NCBI GenBank assembly: GCA_002436065.1
Contig: DIXP01000065.1
Location: 13,748-77,747 of the forward strand
DNA from: Chloroflexi bacterium UBA6077
Lineage (GTDB): Bacteria > Chloroflexota > UBA6077
DNA length: 64,000 bases
Direction: 5' to 3'
The notes under the pieces were generated by a model. The model did not search any database, was not told where the DNA came from, and worked only from the letters and a program-made list of their open reading frames with translations. This document shows positions 16,025-25,263 of this stretch, one piece after another. A program made the translations under genes and the position numbers. Within the stretch, counting starts at the first letter, position 1. Every line of letters starts with the position of its first letter.

Positions 16025-17728
16025 CTACCTCTGCGTCTCGTCTTGCTCGATCTTTGCGCCTGCTGGAAGTTGAGGGTCGCCGACCGGAGGTCGGTGTCTC
16101 AGGTAGTCTGCTCTGTCAGGGTTCTTCCGATCCCATAGCGGACGCGCACTGCGCACCAGCGGCAACGAGTCGAAGTTGTGTGGCGGAGGGGGCGAGGACG
16201 CCGCCCACTCCAGGGTCCACCCGTCCCACGGATCGTCCCCCGCGGTCTCACCGGAGCGCAGGCTGATGACCACATTCCAGAGGAACACCCCCACCCCGGT
16301 GGCCAGGATGTATCCGCCCAGGGTGGATACCAGATTCAACTCGTTCCAGCCCATGTTGGCCGCGTAGGTGTAGATTCGGCGGGGCATCCCCAGGACTCCC
16401 AGTATGTGGAAGGGCTGAAAGGTCAATAGGAAGCCAATCGTAACCAGCCAGAAGTTGACCATGCCCAACCGCTCGTCCAGCCTCCTGCCGGTCATCTTTG
16501 GGATCCAATAGTAGAGCCCCGCGAAGACCCCAAGGGCGGTCCCGCCGAACAGCACCGCATGGAGATGCCCGACCACGAAGTAGCTGTCGGTCACCTGCCA
16601 GTCGAAGGGGACTACGGCCAGGGCCATGCCGCTGAGTCCGCCGGTGACGAACAGGCCTATGAAGCCGAGGCAGAACAGCAGCGGGGTGCGGAGCCTGAGC
16701 GACCCGCCCCAGAGGGTCGCGAGCCAGTTGAAGATCTTGACCGCCGTGGGCACGGCGATGGTGAAGCTGGTGAAGGCGAAGGCGGCGTCGGCCACCAGAC
16801 TCAACCCCACGGAGAACATGTGGTGGGCCCACACGGTGAAGCCCATGACGCCGATGGCCAGGGTGGAGTAGACGATGAAGGAGTAGCCGAAGATCGGCTT
16901 GCGGGCGAAGACCGGTATCACCTCGGACACGATGCCGAAGGCGGGCAGGATAAGGATGTACACCTCGGGATGGCCAAAGAACCAGAATAGGTGCTGCCAC
17001 AGCAGGGGGTCGCCGCCGGTGACTGGATTGAAGAAGCTCGTTCCGAAGTGGCGGTCCAGGTAGAGCATGATGGCCGCCGCAGCCAGGCTGGGGAGCGCCA
17101 CCAGGATGATGAACTGGTTCACGAAGGTCGCCCAGACGAAGAGGGGCATCCGGTTGAAGCCCATGCCCGGTGCCCGCATCGTCAGGACGGTCACCAGGAT
17201 GTTCACGGCCCCGGCGATGGAGGAGATGCCGAGCAGCACTATGGAGATGCTCCAGTAGTCCATGGCGGCGTTGGCTGAGTATGGCTGGATGGTGAGCGGC
17301 GCGTAGCTGAACCATCCAGCGTCGGGGGCCCCCGTGAGAAAGCTGCTGTAGAGCAGAATGCCGCCGGCCAGCAACGTCCAGTAGCTGAGGGCGTTGAGCC
17401 GAGGGAAGGCCATGTCGTGGGCGCCGATCATCAAGGGCACCATGTAGTTGCCGAGGCCCGCCAGGACTGGCATCCCGAACAGGAAGACCATGGTGGTGCC
17501 GTGCATGGTGAAAATCTGGTTGTACTGGCCGGGCGTCAGGAGGGTGTTGTTGGGCACTATCAACTGGGTGCGCATCAGCATCGCCATGATCACCGCGAGC
17601 AGGAAGAAGCCGAAGGAGGTGGTGAGGTAGAGGATGCCGATCTGCTTGTGGTTGGTGGCGGTCACCCACTTCCAGACTCCATCCTCGTACCAGTCCATTT
17701 CTCGCAAGGCATCGGTGCTGCCCGACAT
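16025..17728 (-). CDS. coxA: Cytochrome c oxidase subunit I
   Basis: This 567-aa subunit holds heme a, heme a3 and CuB. Visible signatures include HPEVYILILPAFG (CuB His, Tyr for the His-Tyr cross-link, and the proton-channel Glu of A1-type enzymes), WAHHMFSVG (two CuB histidines), and HLHAVLFGGTALGVFAGLYYWIPK (heme-ligand histidines). It reduces O2 to water and pumps protons. It has a ggaggag site and lies downstream of coxB in a single transcription unit. Confidence 0.97.
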   Translation of the reverse strand: MSGSTDALREMDWYEDGVWKWVTATNHKQIGILYLTTSFGFFLLAVIMAMLMRTQLIVPNNTLLTPGQYNQIFTMHGTTMVFLFGMPVLAGLGNYMVPLMIGAHDMAFPRLNALSYWTLLAGGILLYSSFLTGAPDAGWFSYAPLTIQPYSANAAMDYWSISIVLLGISSIAGAVNILVTVLTMRAPGMGFNRMPLFVWATFVNQFIILVALPSLAAAAIMLYLDRHFGTSFFNPVTGGDPLLWQHLFWFFGHPEVYILILPAFGIVSEVIPVFARKPIFGYSFIVYSTLAIGVMGFTVWAHHMFSVGLSLVADAAFAFTSFTIAVPTAVKIFNWLATLWGGSLRLRTPLLFCLGFIGLFVTGGLSGMALAVVPFDWQVTDSYFVVGHLHAVLFGGTALGVFAGLYYWIPKMTGRRLDERLGMVNFWLVTIGFLLTFQPFHILGVLGMPRRIYTYAANMGWNELNLVSTLGGYILATGVGVFLWNVVISLRSGETAGDDPWDGWTLEWAASSPPPPHNFDSLPLVRSARPLWDRKNPDRADYLRHRPPVGDPQLPAGAKIEQDETQR

Positions 17729-17750
17729 TCGGATCTCCTCCCTATTTAGG

Positions 17751-17782
17751 AAGCGTAGGGCAGGGGTTCATCCCTGCCGCTT
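17751..17782. repeat. Small bulged hairpin between coxB and coxA
   Basis: AAGCG pairs with CGCTT and GCAGGG with CCCTGC, leaving a bulged TAGG and a 6-nt loop. The CGTAGGGCAGG core recurs in another hairpin near 30975-31013. It may tune mRNA levels between the two genes. Confidence 0.4.
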
Positions 17783-17802
17783 TGGTAGCCCGGGGTTGAC
17801 CA

Positions 17803-18891
17803 TCACTTCAGCCCCTCAAGATACGCAACGAGCTGATCCACGGTCGCCGCGTCCATCTGGATCTTGGGCATCAGGTTACCGGGCTTGACCTCCTGTGGGT
17901 CCCGAAGCCAGCGGGCCATCTCCTGCGAAGTGTTCGGGATGGTGTTGGCGGCCAGCGTCAGGCGGCTGCCAACGTGGGTGAGGTTGGGCCCGCTCTTTCC
18001 CACGGCCTGGGTGCCGTTGACGGTGTGGCATCCGCCACAGGATTGGAGGAAGGCCGTCTCCCCGATCTTCTGGGTCTCGGTGGTGGGTCCGGCTGCTGGT
18101 GCCTGTTGTGCCCTTACCCAGTTAGAGAACTCGCCCGCCGAGACCACGACTACCTTGAACCCCATGCGAGCGTGCTGGGTACCACAGAATTCGGCACATT
18201 CCCCTTCGTAGACGCCGGGTTGGGTGGCGACGAAGGAGGTGTAGTTGATCTGGCCGGGTATCATGTCCATCTTGCCCCCTAGGCGGGGCACCCAGAAGCT
18301 GTGGATCACGTCGGCCGATTCCACCTGGACCCTGATCGGCTTCCCTTCTGGGACGTGTACCTCGTTCGCCGTGACCAGGTTGAGTTGCGGATACTCGAAC
18401 TGCCACCACCACTGGTAGCCCACCACCCGCATCGGAATGGTGTCGTTGGGCCAGGCTGAGTTGCCTGGGAAGGCGCTGGCCGGCATGTAGGATGAGTCCG
18501 CCATGGTCTTCACGGTGAAGCCGAGGATCGCGAACACCGCCAAGGCTGTCGCCGCGGTCCATCCGATCTCCAGGCGAAGGTTGCCGTGGGTCTGCACCAC
18601 CTCGCTCTCCGGCCGGTTGCGGAAGCGGAAGATCGCTGTGAACAGCGTGGCTTCGATCCCGACCAGCACCACGACGGAGATGGCCAGCAGGATCAGGGAG
18701 AGGTCGTGAATGGCCGTGGCTCCCGGGGACTCCGGGCGGAAGATGGCCGCGGGCGTCTCCTGGCACCCTGAGAGCGTCGAAGCGCCGAGAAGCAGTAGGG
18801 AGAGCGTGGCCGGCAGGGCCAGATCGGTCGATGTGGCGTTGGCTGCCTCGTCCGTCAGCAGTATGCTGCGCTCTTCTATGCCCATCTCCAC
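17803..18891 (-). CDS. coxB: Cytochrome c oxidase subunit II with fused C-terminal cytochrome c (caa3 type)
   Basis: This 362-aa subunit has an N-terminal lipoprotein-like signal (LSGC), two membrane helices, and the CuA domain with VIHSFWVPRLGG and ECAEFCGTQHARM (both cysteines, His and Met ligands). A cytochrome c domain follows from about residue 270 (SCGGCHTVNG, axial Met in LMPKIQMD). The fused heme makes it a caa3-type enzyme that accepts electrons directly. Start choice is uncertain: GTG 18891 is given, ATG 18885 is equally possible. It overlaps the ctaB stop by 16 bp. Confidence 0.93.
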   Translation of the reverse strand: MEMGIEERSILLTDEAANATSTDLALPATLSLLLLGASTLSGCQETPAAIFRPESPGATAIHDLSLILLAISVVVLVGIEATLFTAIFRFRNRPESEVVQTHGNLRLEIGWTAATALAVFAILGFTVKTMADSSYMPASAFPGNSAWPNDTIPMRVVGYQWWWQFEYPQLNLVTANEVHVPEGKPIRVQVESADVIHSFWVPRLGGKMDMIPGQINYTSFVATQPGVYEGECAEFCGTQHARMGFKVVVVSAGEFSNWVRAQQAPAAGPTTETQKIGETAFLQSCGGCHTVNGTQAVGKSGPNLTHVGSRLTLAANTIPNTSQEMARWLRDPQEVKPGNLMPKIQMDAATVDQLVAYLEGLK

Positions 18892-19742
18892 ACGACCCGA
18901 TCCAGAATTAGTGCTCCGAACAGCAGAGCCAGATACACCATGGAGTACCGGTATAGCCCTTGGGCCGCCTCATTCGATGCCTCGGCCAGAAGCACGATAG
19001 AGTGGTGCAGCAGGAGCGTGCCGAGGAGGAGTGCGGCAACCAGGAAAGGGGCTCCGGCGACGCCCGCAGGGACTGCCACCAACGTGAGCGCCATCAGGAG
19101 CGAGGCGTAGATGGTGATCTGCCGGCAGGTTTCACCCCTGCCAAGAACAGTCGGTAGCATAGGAAGGTCTACCAACGCATAGTCCCGGTGGCGGAGCAAC
19201 GCCAGGGACCAGAAGTGGGGTGGGGTCCAGAGGAACACCACCGTCCCCAGCCAGAGGGCCGCCAGGGAGAGTTGCCCCGAGACGGCGGTCCAGCCGACCA
19301 AGAGCGGGAGGACGCCGGCACCGCCGCCGAAGACGACGCTCCAGGGGGAGGTGCGTTTGAGCCACCGAGTGTAGATGACCACGTAATAGAGGATGCCCGC
19401 CGCCGCCAGGATCGCGCTGAGGACGTTGACTCCGACTGCCAGCACCGGGATGGCCGCGCCGCACAAGCCCAGCCCGAAGAGGAGCGCCTGGCGAGGTTGT
19501 AGCCTACCGGCTGGGAGGGGCCGATCCTTGGTTCTAGCCATCTGCCGGTCCAGGTGGCGGTCCAGGTAGCAGTTCAGGCAGTTGGCACCCCCGGCTGCCA
19601 AGGCGCCGCCGAGCATGGTGAGCGTCAGGAGGGCGGGCGATGGGATCTCTCCACCAGCTACCACCATGCCGCCGAGGGCGGTCATCAGCAACAGGGCTAT
19701 GCTCCGTGGCTTGGTTAGCAGCAGGTAGTTCACTGTTCGCAC
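18876..19742 (-). CDS. ctaB: Heme O synthase (protoheme IX farnesyltransferase)
   Basis: This 288-aa polytopic protein belongs to the UbiA prenyltransferase superfamily. It has the two aspartate motifs: NCYLDRHLDRQMART (about residues 57-71) and DYALVDLPMLPTVLG (about 189-203). It farnesylates heme B to heme O, needed for heme A in the oxidase encoded directly downstream. The protein ends inside the start of coxB, so translation is likely coupled. Confidence 0.95.
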   Translation of the reverse strand: MRTVNYLLLTKPRSIALLLMTALGGMVVAGGEIPSPALLTLTMLGGALAAGGANCLNCYLDRHLDRQMARTKDRPLPAGRLQPRQALLFGLGLCGAAIPVLAVGVNVLSAILAAAGILYYVVIYTRWLKRTSPWSVVFGGGAGVLPLLVGWTAVSGQLSLAALWLGTVVFLWTPPHFWSLALLRHRDYALVDLPMLPTVLGRGETCRQITIYASLLMALTLVAVPAGVAGAPFLVAALLLGTLLLHHSIVLLAEASNEAAQGLYRYSMVYLALLFGALILDRVVWRWA

Positions 19743-19928
19743 TCTACTTTGAATGTGGCTTCGATGCGGGGGCCTACCCTCGGCCGCCTGGAAGGGTCAA
19801 TCCTCTCGAACCAAATGCAAGAAGCGCGCCGCGAGTAGGGGATTTGGCATGGCTTGTAGGAGAGACGCCCTTCCGGTTAGGGCGGGCTGTCACCAGGTTG
19901 GTGAATCGTGCCGGAGGTTGGGGGCGTT

Positions 19929-21905
19929 CTAAGAGGAGAGGAGTTGGCGCTGGGACTCCCACATGCGGCGGTACAGGCTGGGCCGATCCAGCAGCTCCCG
20001 GTGGGTTCCCTGCTCCACCAGTCTCCCGGCTCGCAGCACCAGGATCTGGTCCATGCTTTCCAGCCCCACCAAACGGTGGGTGACCAACAGTGTGGTGCGA
20101 TCCTCCATCAGGGAGTGGAGCGAGCGCATCACCTCGCGCTCGGTGATGCTGTCCAGGTTGGCGGTAGGCTCGTCCAGCAGCAGAATGGGGGCGTCCTTCA
20201 GCAGGGCCCGGGCTACGGCGAGACGCTGGCGCTCGCCGCCGCTGAGCTGCAGCCCCTGCTCCCCTATCCAGCTGTCCAGCCCCTCCGGGAGCTGCTGAAC
20301 GAAGGCGTGGAGTCTGGCCTGCTGGATTGCCCAGGACAGCTGGTCTTCAGTGGCCTCGGGGCAAGCCAGCAGCATGTTGTGGCGGAGGGTACCGCTGAAT
20401 AGGTGTGTACGCTGGGAGACCGTTGCCATATGGCGGCGCGCCGTCTCGTCGGGGTAATCGCGAAGCTCCCTCCCAGCGAGCAGGATCTGGCCCTCCTCGT
20501 AGTCCCAGAATCGGAGCAGCAGATGGAGCAGGGTGGACTTTCCGGCCCCGCTGGGTCCGACTATCGCCGCGCGCTGCCCGGCCTCTAGCTTGAAGGAGAT
20601 CCAGTCCAACACCCGTGGTTGGTCCGGAGCGTAGCGGAAGCCGAGATTCTGGACGGAGAGGAGGGGGACGGACCCCACCCCCCGGCCCCCTCCCCCACGG
20701 GGAGAGGGGGAGCCTTCGTCTCCTTCTCCCGCCGCGACGGGAAGAGGCGTGACGCCGCGCCAGCTCGCGTCTCGGGGTGAGGGTATGTTCGGTTGTGACC
20801 CACGTTCCCCCTCACCCTGACCCTCTCCCTCAGGGAGAGGGAAGTTGTTGGCGGCCTCTCCCTCAGGGAGAGGGAACTCTTGGGCTCCCCCTTCCCGACG
20901 CGGGAAGGGGGTCGGGGGGTTAGGTTTACCCCAATGGAACTCGTGTGCTCCCGCATCCGAATCCGCGATCTCGAACAGCCGGCGGGCTGCCTCAAGGCAG
21001 CTACTCAGATGTTGGAAAGCGAGGGGAAGGGGGAAGACCGCCTCAAAGCTGGTGAGGGCCACCAGGGCGAGGACCGGCAGGTAGACTCCCTCGATCACCC
21101 CTCCCGTCACCAGGGGGATCGCTATCAGCAGCATCGCTGCCATTCCGAGGTTTGCCAGGAGGGTGCCCGCCGCGCTATGGAGGGCCGTGATCTGGCCCAT
21201 ACGCTCCTGGAGGTGGGCCCGCCGGCGATTGAGCGAGAGAACTCGATCCAGTTGGTCCCGCTCCCGCCCGAAGGCCACCAGGTCGGCCATCCCCTGGAGT
21301 CCGTCCACGATCTCCACGCCCAACTCGGCTCGCAGTCTGGTCGATTGCCGGCCTAGCCCTCGGCTCAGCCGCTCCACCGTTACCGGAAGAGCCACCCCTG
21401 CCAGCAGGAGGAAGGTGAGCAGCGTCCAGGCCAGGGAGCTGTCGAATGAAGCCAGGAGGAGCCAGGTGGCCACGGCTACAAGGAGCGCGACCAGGGACGG
21501 CGCCGCGACCCGAACGTAGAAGTGCTGGAGCGTCTCGATGTCGGCGATGGCGCGGCCGAGCAGGTCGCCGCTCCTGTGCTGGAGCAGCCGGGCCGGGGCC
21601 AGCGGTTCCAGGGCCTCGTAGAACCATACCCTCAGCCCTGCCAGCAGTCGGAAGGTGGTGCTGTGGGATGCGTAGCGCTCCAGGTAGCGGAGCACCCCGC
21701 GGGACAGGCCGAAGAAGCGCACCCCAACGATGGCGAGCGCGAGATCCGCCACAGAGGGGTGAAGGGCGGCGCTGGCGATGAGGAAGGCCGCCGTGGCCAT
21801 CAGGCCGATGCCGGCCCCGACGGTGGCGAATCCCAGCAACGTCGATAGTGCGATCCACCCTCTGAAGGGGGCGAGGAGTCGAACGAGGCGCAGGGCCGTA
21901 CTCAT
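19929..21905 (-). CDS. cydC: CydC-type ABC exporter half with an in-frame repeat-derived insert
   Basis: This protein has an N-terminal six-helix ABC transmembrane domain (residues 1 to about 318) and a C-terminal nucleotide-binding domain (about 414-658). The NBD carries Walker A GPSGAGKST, signature LSGGERQR and Walker B ILLLDEPTANLD. CydDC exports thiols or handles heme for assembly of cytochrome bd, encoded upstream in the same run. At 658 aa it is longer than normal because about 88 residues (about 325-413) come from palindromic repeat DNA read in frame: a Pro/Glu/Gly-rich, presumably disordered linker. The ATG overlaps the cydD stop (ATGA). Confidence 0.9.
   Translation of the reverse strand: MSTALRLVRLLAPFRGWIALSTLLGFATVGAGIGLMATAAFLIASAALHPSVADLALAIVGVRFFGLSRGVLRYLERYASHSTTFRLLAGLRVWFYEALEPLAPARLLQHRSGDLLGRAIADIETLQHFYVRVAAPSLVALLVAVATWLLLASFDSSLAWTLLTFLLLAGVALPVTVERLSRGLGRQSTRLRAELGVEIVDGLQGMADLVAFGRERDQLDRVLSLNRRRAHLQERMGQITALHSAAGTLLANLGMAAMLLIAIPLVTGGVIEGVYLPVLALVALTSFEAVFPLPLAFQHLSSCLEAARRLFEIADSDAGAHEFHWGKPNPPTPFPRREGGAQEFPLPEGEAANNFPLPEGEGQGEGERGSQPNIPSPRDASWRGVTPLPVAAGEGDEGSPSPRGGGGRGVGSVPLLSVQNLGFRYAPDQPRVLDWISFKLEAGQRAAIVGPSGAGKSTLLHLLLRFWDYEEGQILLAGRELRDYPDETARRHMATVSQRTHLFSGTLRHNMLLACPEATEDQLSWAIQQARLHAFVQQLPEGLDSWIGEQGLQLSGGERQRLAVARALLKDAPILLLDEPTANLDSITEREVMRSLHSLMEDRTTLLVTHRLVGLESMDQILVLRAGRLVEQGTHRELLDRPSLYRRMWESQRQLLSS
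20667..20931. repeat. Palindromic repeat cluster lying inside the cydC coding region
   Basis: The segment contains several copies of the CTCTCCCTCAGGGAGAGGG-type palindrome and related GGGGGAGGGG blocks. Its first 46 bp (20667-20712) match an intergenic copy at 25070-25115 with one difference. All three codon positions remain open across the cluster, giving the repetitive linker of CydC. Confidence 0.85.
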
Positions 21906-23755
21906 GGTTGAAGGACTCCGCTCGCTTCCACCAGCTGGCGGTAGATCCCACCCTTCTCCACGAGTTCCTCATGGTTGCCTATCTCCGCCACGCGACCCTC
22001 ATCCAACACCACGATCCTGTTGGCTCGGCGAGCGGTGCTCAGCCGGTGGGCTATGACCAGCACGGTGCGGCCTGCCATCAGCCGGTCCATCGACTGCTGA
22101 AGGCTACACTCCAGATCGGGGTCCAGTTGGGAGGTCGCCTCGTCCAGGATCAGGAAGCGGGCGTCCTTGAGGAAGGCCCTGGCCAGGGCGATCCGCTGGG
22201 CCTGGCCCCCGCTCAGCCTCTCGGCCCGCTCGCCTACCACGGTGTCGTAACCCTTTGGCAACGACTCGATGAACCGGTGGGCGTGGGCGGACCGGGTAGC
22301 TTCCTCCAACTCCTTCCGTGTGGCCTCGGACTTTGCCAGGCGGAGGTTGTCGGCCACGGAGGAGTGGAAGAGGTAGGGGAGTTGAGGAACCCAGGCGACC
22401 TGCTTCCGCCACTCCTCCGGTGCCCACTGACTCAAGGGCACGCCGTCGACCACGATCTTTCCTCGATCCGGCTCCAGGAATCGCAGCAGCAGGTGGGCTA
22501 TGGTGCTCTTGCCGGAGCCGCTGGCGCCCACCAGCGCTACCTTCTCCCCGCTGCCGATCTCGAAGGACACGCCCGCGAGGGCCGGCCGTCGCCCACCATC
22601 GTAGGAGTAGTGGAGGTCGTCGATGTGGAGACGCGGGGACGCGAGTCCGCGGGGAAGGGGAGAGACAGGATGGACAGGTGAGAGGATGGGAGTCCCCTCT
22701 CCCTCAGGGAGAGGGTTAGGGTGAGGGGCAGCGTGGCATCGTACCAACGAGCCCTCACCCCGACCCTCTCCCCGAGGGAGAGGGAGGTCTCCGGACTTCT
22801 CCGCGTCCCGATCAAGGATCTCGAACACTCTTGAGGCTGCTGCCACTCCTGAGAGGCCGGCGTGGAAGCTGGTGCCGAGGGTGCGGAGTGGGGCATAGAA
22901 TTCCGGGGCCAGGATCAGCAGAAAGAACGCCTGCTGGAAGGTGAGGTGGGCATAGAGCAGCCGTAGCCCGACCTCCACGGCCACGACGGCGGTACTGATG
23001 GTTGCCAGCAGTTCCAGGGCGAGGGCGGATAGGAATGCTACCCGCAGCACCCCCATGGTGGCCTCCCGGTATCGGTCGCTCACCCCGGCGATCAGCCGGA
23101 TCTGCTCCCGGCTGCGCCCGAACAGCTTGAGGGTGGTAAGACCCTGGAGTACATCGAGGAAGTGGGCGCTCATCCGGCTGAGCCTCGTCCATTGCCTCTT
23201 CGTGAGTGCCTCCGCTCCCTTGCCTATGAGCACCATGAAGAGGGGGATCAGGGGGGCCGTGAGGAGGAAGATGGTCCCGGACAGTAGGTCCAGGGGGAAG
23301 ACGAACGCCAGGATCGTCACGGGGATCAGCGCCGCCAGAGCCAGATTGGGGAGGTACTGGCTGAAGTAGCCATCCAGAGACTCGATCCCCTCGATTGCGG
23401 TGTTGGTCAGTTCACCGGTGCGCTCGCCTCGGACGTATGAGGGCCCCAGGGTCAGCAGGTGGGCGAACAGCCGCTCGCGGAGCGACGCCTTGATGCGAGC
23501 GGCGGCCAGACCGGCGGCGGCTTCCCTCGCGTAGACCAGGGCTGCTCGGGCAACAACGACGGCGACCAGCACCGTTATCGGACCCTGAAGCTGGCCGAGG
23601 TCCTGCCCATTCACGAAGGCGAGGGAGACCACCAGGCTCAGGTAGTGGGCCTGCAGCACCACTGCGATGCCCAGCAGGAAGCCGGACCCCACCGTGAGGG
23701 CCAGATACAGCCGTACGTCTCTGGCTAAATGCAGTAGCCTCCCGTCCAGATTCAT
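21902..23755 (-). CDS. cydD: CydD-type ABC exporter half with a repeat-derived linker
   Basis: This 617-aa protein has the CydD form: transmembrane domain (1 to about 315), then NBD with Walker A GASGSGKST, signature LSGGQAQRIALARAFL and Walker B FLILDEATSQLD. It pairs with CydC. About residues 320-372 form a Pro/Glu/Gly-rich linker encoded by the same palindromic repeat family seen in cydC, at the same place between the domains. I prefer ATG 23755 because CydD proteins start with a MxLDxRLL-like sequence; no good ribosome site is visible, and an in-frame ATG at 23812 would add 19 residues. Confidence 0.88.
   Translation of the reverse strand: MNLDGRLLHLARDVRLYLALTVGSGFLLGIAVVLQAHYLSLVVSLAFVNGQDLGQLQGPITVLVAVVVARAALVYAREAAAGLAAARIKASLRERLFAHLLTLGPSYVRGERTGELTNTAIEGIESLDGYFSQYLPNLALAALIPVTILAFVFPLDLLSGTIFLLTAPLIPLFMVLIGKGAEALTKRQWTRLSRMSAHFLDVLQGLTTLKLFGRSREQIRLIAGVSDRYREATMGVLRVAFLSALALELLATISTAVVAVEVGLRLLYAHLTFQQAFFLLILAPEFYAPLRTLGTSFHAGLSGVAAASRVFEILDRDAEKSGDLPLPRGEGRGEGSLVRCHAAPHPNPLPEGEGTPILSPVHPVSPLPRGLASPRLHIDDLHYSYDGGRRPALAGVSFEIGSGEKVALVGASGSGKSTIAHLLLRFLEPDRGKIVVDGVPLSQWAPEEWRKQVAWVPQLPYLFHSSVADNLRLAKSEATRKELEEATRSAHAHRFIESLPKGYDTVVGERAERLSGGQAQRIALARAFLKDARFLILDEATSQLDPDLECSLQQSMDRLMAGRTVLVIAHRLSTARRANRIVVLDEGRVAEIGNHEELVEKGGIYRQLVEASGVLQP
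22694..22785. repeat. Palindromic repeat pair lying inside the cydD coding region
   Basis: Two palindromes of the CCCTCTCCCTCAGGGAGAGGG type flank a short spacer, oriented head to head as in intergenic copies. They are read in frame and encode PLPRGEGRGEG and NPLPEGEG. Confidence 0.85.
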
Positions 23756-23894
23756 AGTAGTAGCGCCGCCTGTCCTGGTTTGTTCATCAGTTCGCTGGAG
23801 CGGTCGTGGCATCTGGGCCCGGCACTACTGCCCGACACCTCATGGGAGGGCGAGCCTCCCGGAGAGCCGCCGGTTGGGGTGGCGCCCATGTTCC

Positions 23895-23948
23895 CCACCG
23901 GGTGGCTCAGCAGGGGGTGATTCCTGCTACTCCACCGGGTGGCTCAGC
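23895..23948. repeat. Two 17-bp direct repeats between cydB and cydD
   Basis: The sequence CCACCGGGTGGCTCAGC occurs at 23895-23911 and 23932-23948. GC-rich inverted segments (GGGAGGGCGAGCCTCCCGG and related) lie on both sides. The 249-bp gap holds no gene and may be a decayed intergenic repeat array. Confidence 0.5.
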
Positions 23949-24004
23949 GGGAGCTTCGCCCTCCCGGGGCATGCCCTCCCCGGATGCGCCCCGGGGTTAC
24001 TCCC

Positions 24005-25030
24005 TCAGTACTCCAGTGGTTGGGTCCTACCGACCCGCCCGCGGAATACCCAGTAGGTCCAGCCTTGATAGGCCAGGACGATGGGCACGAAGACGATCGC
24101 CACCACCGTCATCACCTGCAGGGTGTAGGGGCTGGAGGAGGCGTTGTAGATGGTGAGGCTCCAATTTGGGTCCAGGGTGGAGATCATCACCCGCGGGAAC
24201 AGCCCGATGAACACTGTGGCAGTCGCCAGGAGGATGGTCAGGCCCGACATAGCGAATGCCCATCCCTCTCGCCCTGCTTTTACAAACCACCCCACCAGCA
24301 GCAGCGTTACCGCTGCCAGCAGCGGCAGCACGCCCGGGCTCACGTTGGGTGTCACCCCGGGCTTCACGAAGATGTCGGTGGCGAAGAGTGTGGCCGAGAA
24401 GAACACCACCGCCAGGATCACCGCTGGGAGCCAGACCCTGAAGGTGGCTGCTTTGGCCCGCTCCAGTACTTCCCCCCTCGTCTTGAGTTTCAGGAAGAGT
24501 ATCCCATGGAGTAGGAAGAGCGAGACAAAGGTCAGCCCGCCAAGCAGGGAGTAGGGGTTCAACAGCTCCAGGAAGCCGCCCGTGTAGTGCATGCTGGCGT
24601 CGATTGGGAGACCGCGCAGCAGGTTGCCCACTGCTACTCCCCACAGCAGGGCTGGGACGAAGCTTCCGAAGAAGATGGCCCAGTCCCACCCGTTGCGCCA
24701 GAGAGGGCTCTCCGCCTTGCTGCGGAATTCGAAGGCGACGCCTCGAAGTATCAGCGCGAACAGCATCAGCACCAGGGCGAGATAGAAGCCGCTGAACAGG
24801 GTGGCGTACCAGTGGGGGAAGGCGGCGAACATGGCACCGCCCGCCGTTAGCAGCCACACCTCGTTGCCGTCCCAGAAGGGGCCGATCGAGTTGATCACAA
24901 CGCGGCGGTCGGCATCCTCCTTCGCCAGGAAGGGGAGCAGCATCCCCACGCCGAAATCGAACCCCTCCAGGAAGAAGAACCCTGTGAAGAGCACCGCGAT
25001 CAGGGCGAACCAGACGACGTTCAGATCCAT
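24005..25030 (-). CDS. cydB: Cytochrome bd ubiquinol oxidase subunit II
   Basis: This 341-aa membrane protein has the CydB opening (FLEGFDFGVGMLLPFL, about 22-37) followed by SIGPFWDGNEVWLLTAGGAMFAAFP (about 48-72), the most conserved part of the subunit. It forms the dimeric core with CydA and supplies oxygen and proton paths. It lies downstream of cydA with a 233-bp repeat-filled gap. Confidence 0.95.
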   Translation of the reverse strand: MDLNVVWFALIAVLFTGFFFLEGFDFGVGMLLPFLAKEDADRRVVINSIGPFWDGNEVWLLTAGGAMFAAFPHWYATLFSGFYLALVLMLFALILRGVAFEFRSKAESPLWRNGWDWAIFFGSFVPALLWGVAVGNLLRGLPIDASMHYTGGFLELLNPYSLLGGLTFVSLFLLHGILFLKLKTRGEVLERAKAATFRVWLPAVILAVVFFSATLFATDIFVKPGVTPNVSPGVLPLLAAVTLLLVGWFVKAGREGWAFAMSGLTILLATATVFIGLFPRVMISTLDPNWSLTIYNASSSPYTLQVMTVVAIVFVPIVLAYQGWTYWVFRGRVGRTQPLEY

Positions 25031-25051
25031 GTCACCACTCCGATCCTATCG

Positions 25052-25216
25052 AGTGCTGAGTACTGAGTGACGGACCCCACCCCCCGGCCCCCTCCCCCAC
25101 GAGGAGAGGGGGAGACGATGGCTCCCTCTCCCTCAGGGAGAGGGTCGGGGTGAGGGGCCTGGCTGGTTGTCTCCAAGTCCCCCCTCACCCTAACCCTCTC
25201 CCTCAGGGAGAGGGGA
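25052..25216. repeat. Intergenic palindromic repeat cluster between cydA and cydB
   Basis: The gap starts with a gagtgctgagtactgagt segment, also seen near 63255-63311. It continues with a 46-bp block nearly identical to one inside cydC, and ends with two palindromes of the CTCTCCCTCAGGGAGAGGG type pointing toward each other. No gene is present. It is the intergenic counterpart of the coding inserts in cydC and cydD. Confidence 0.8.
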
Positions 25217-25263
25217 ATCGTTTGCATCACTCCTTAATCCTGCTCATCCAAAATCCCTGCGTA

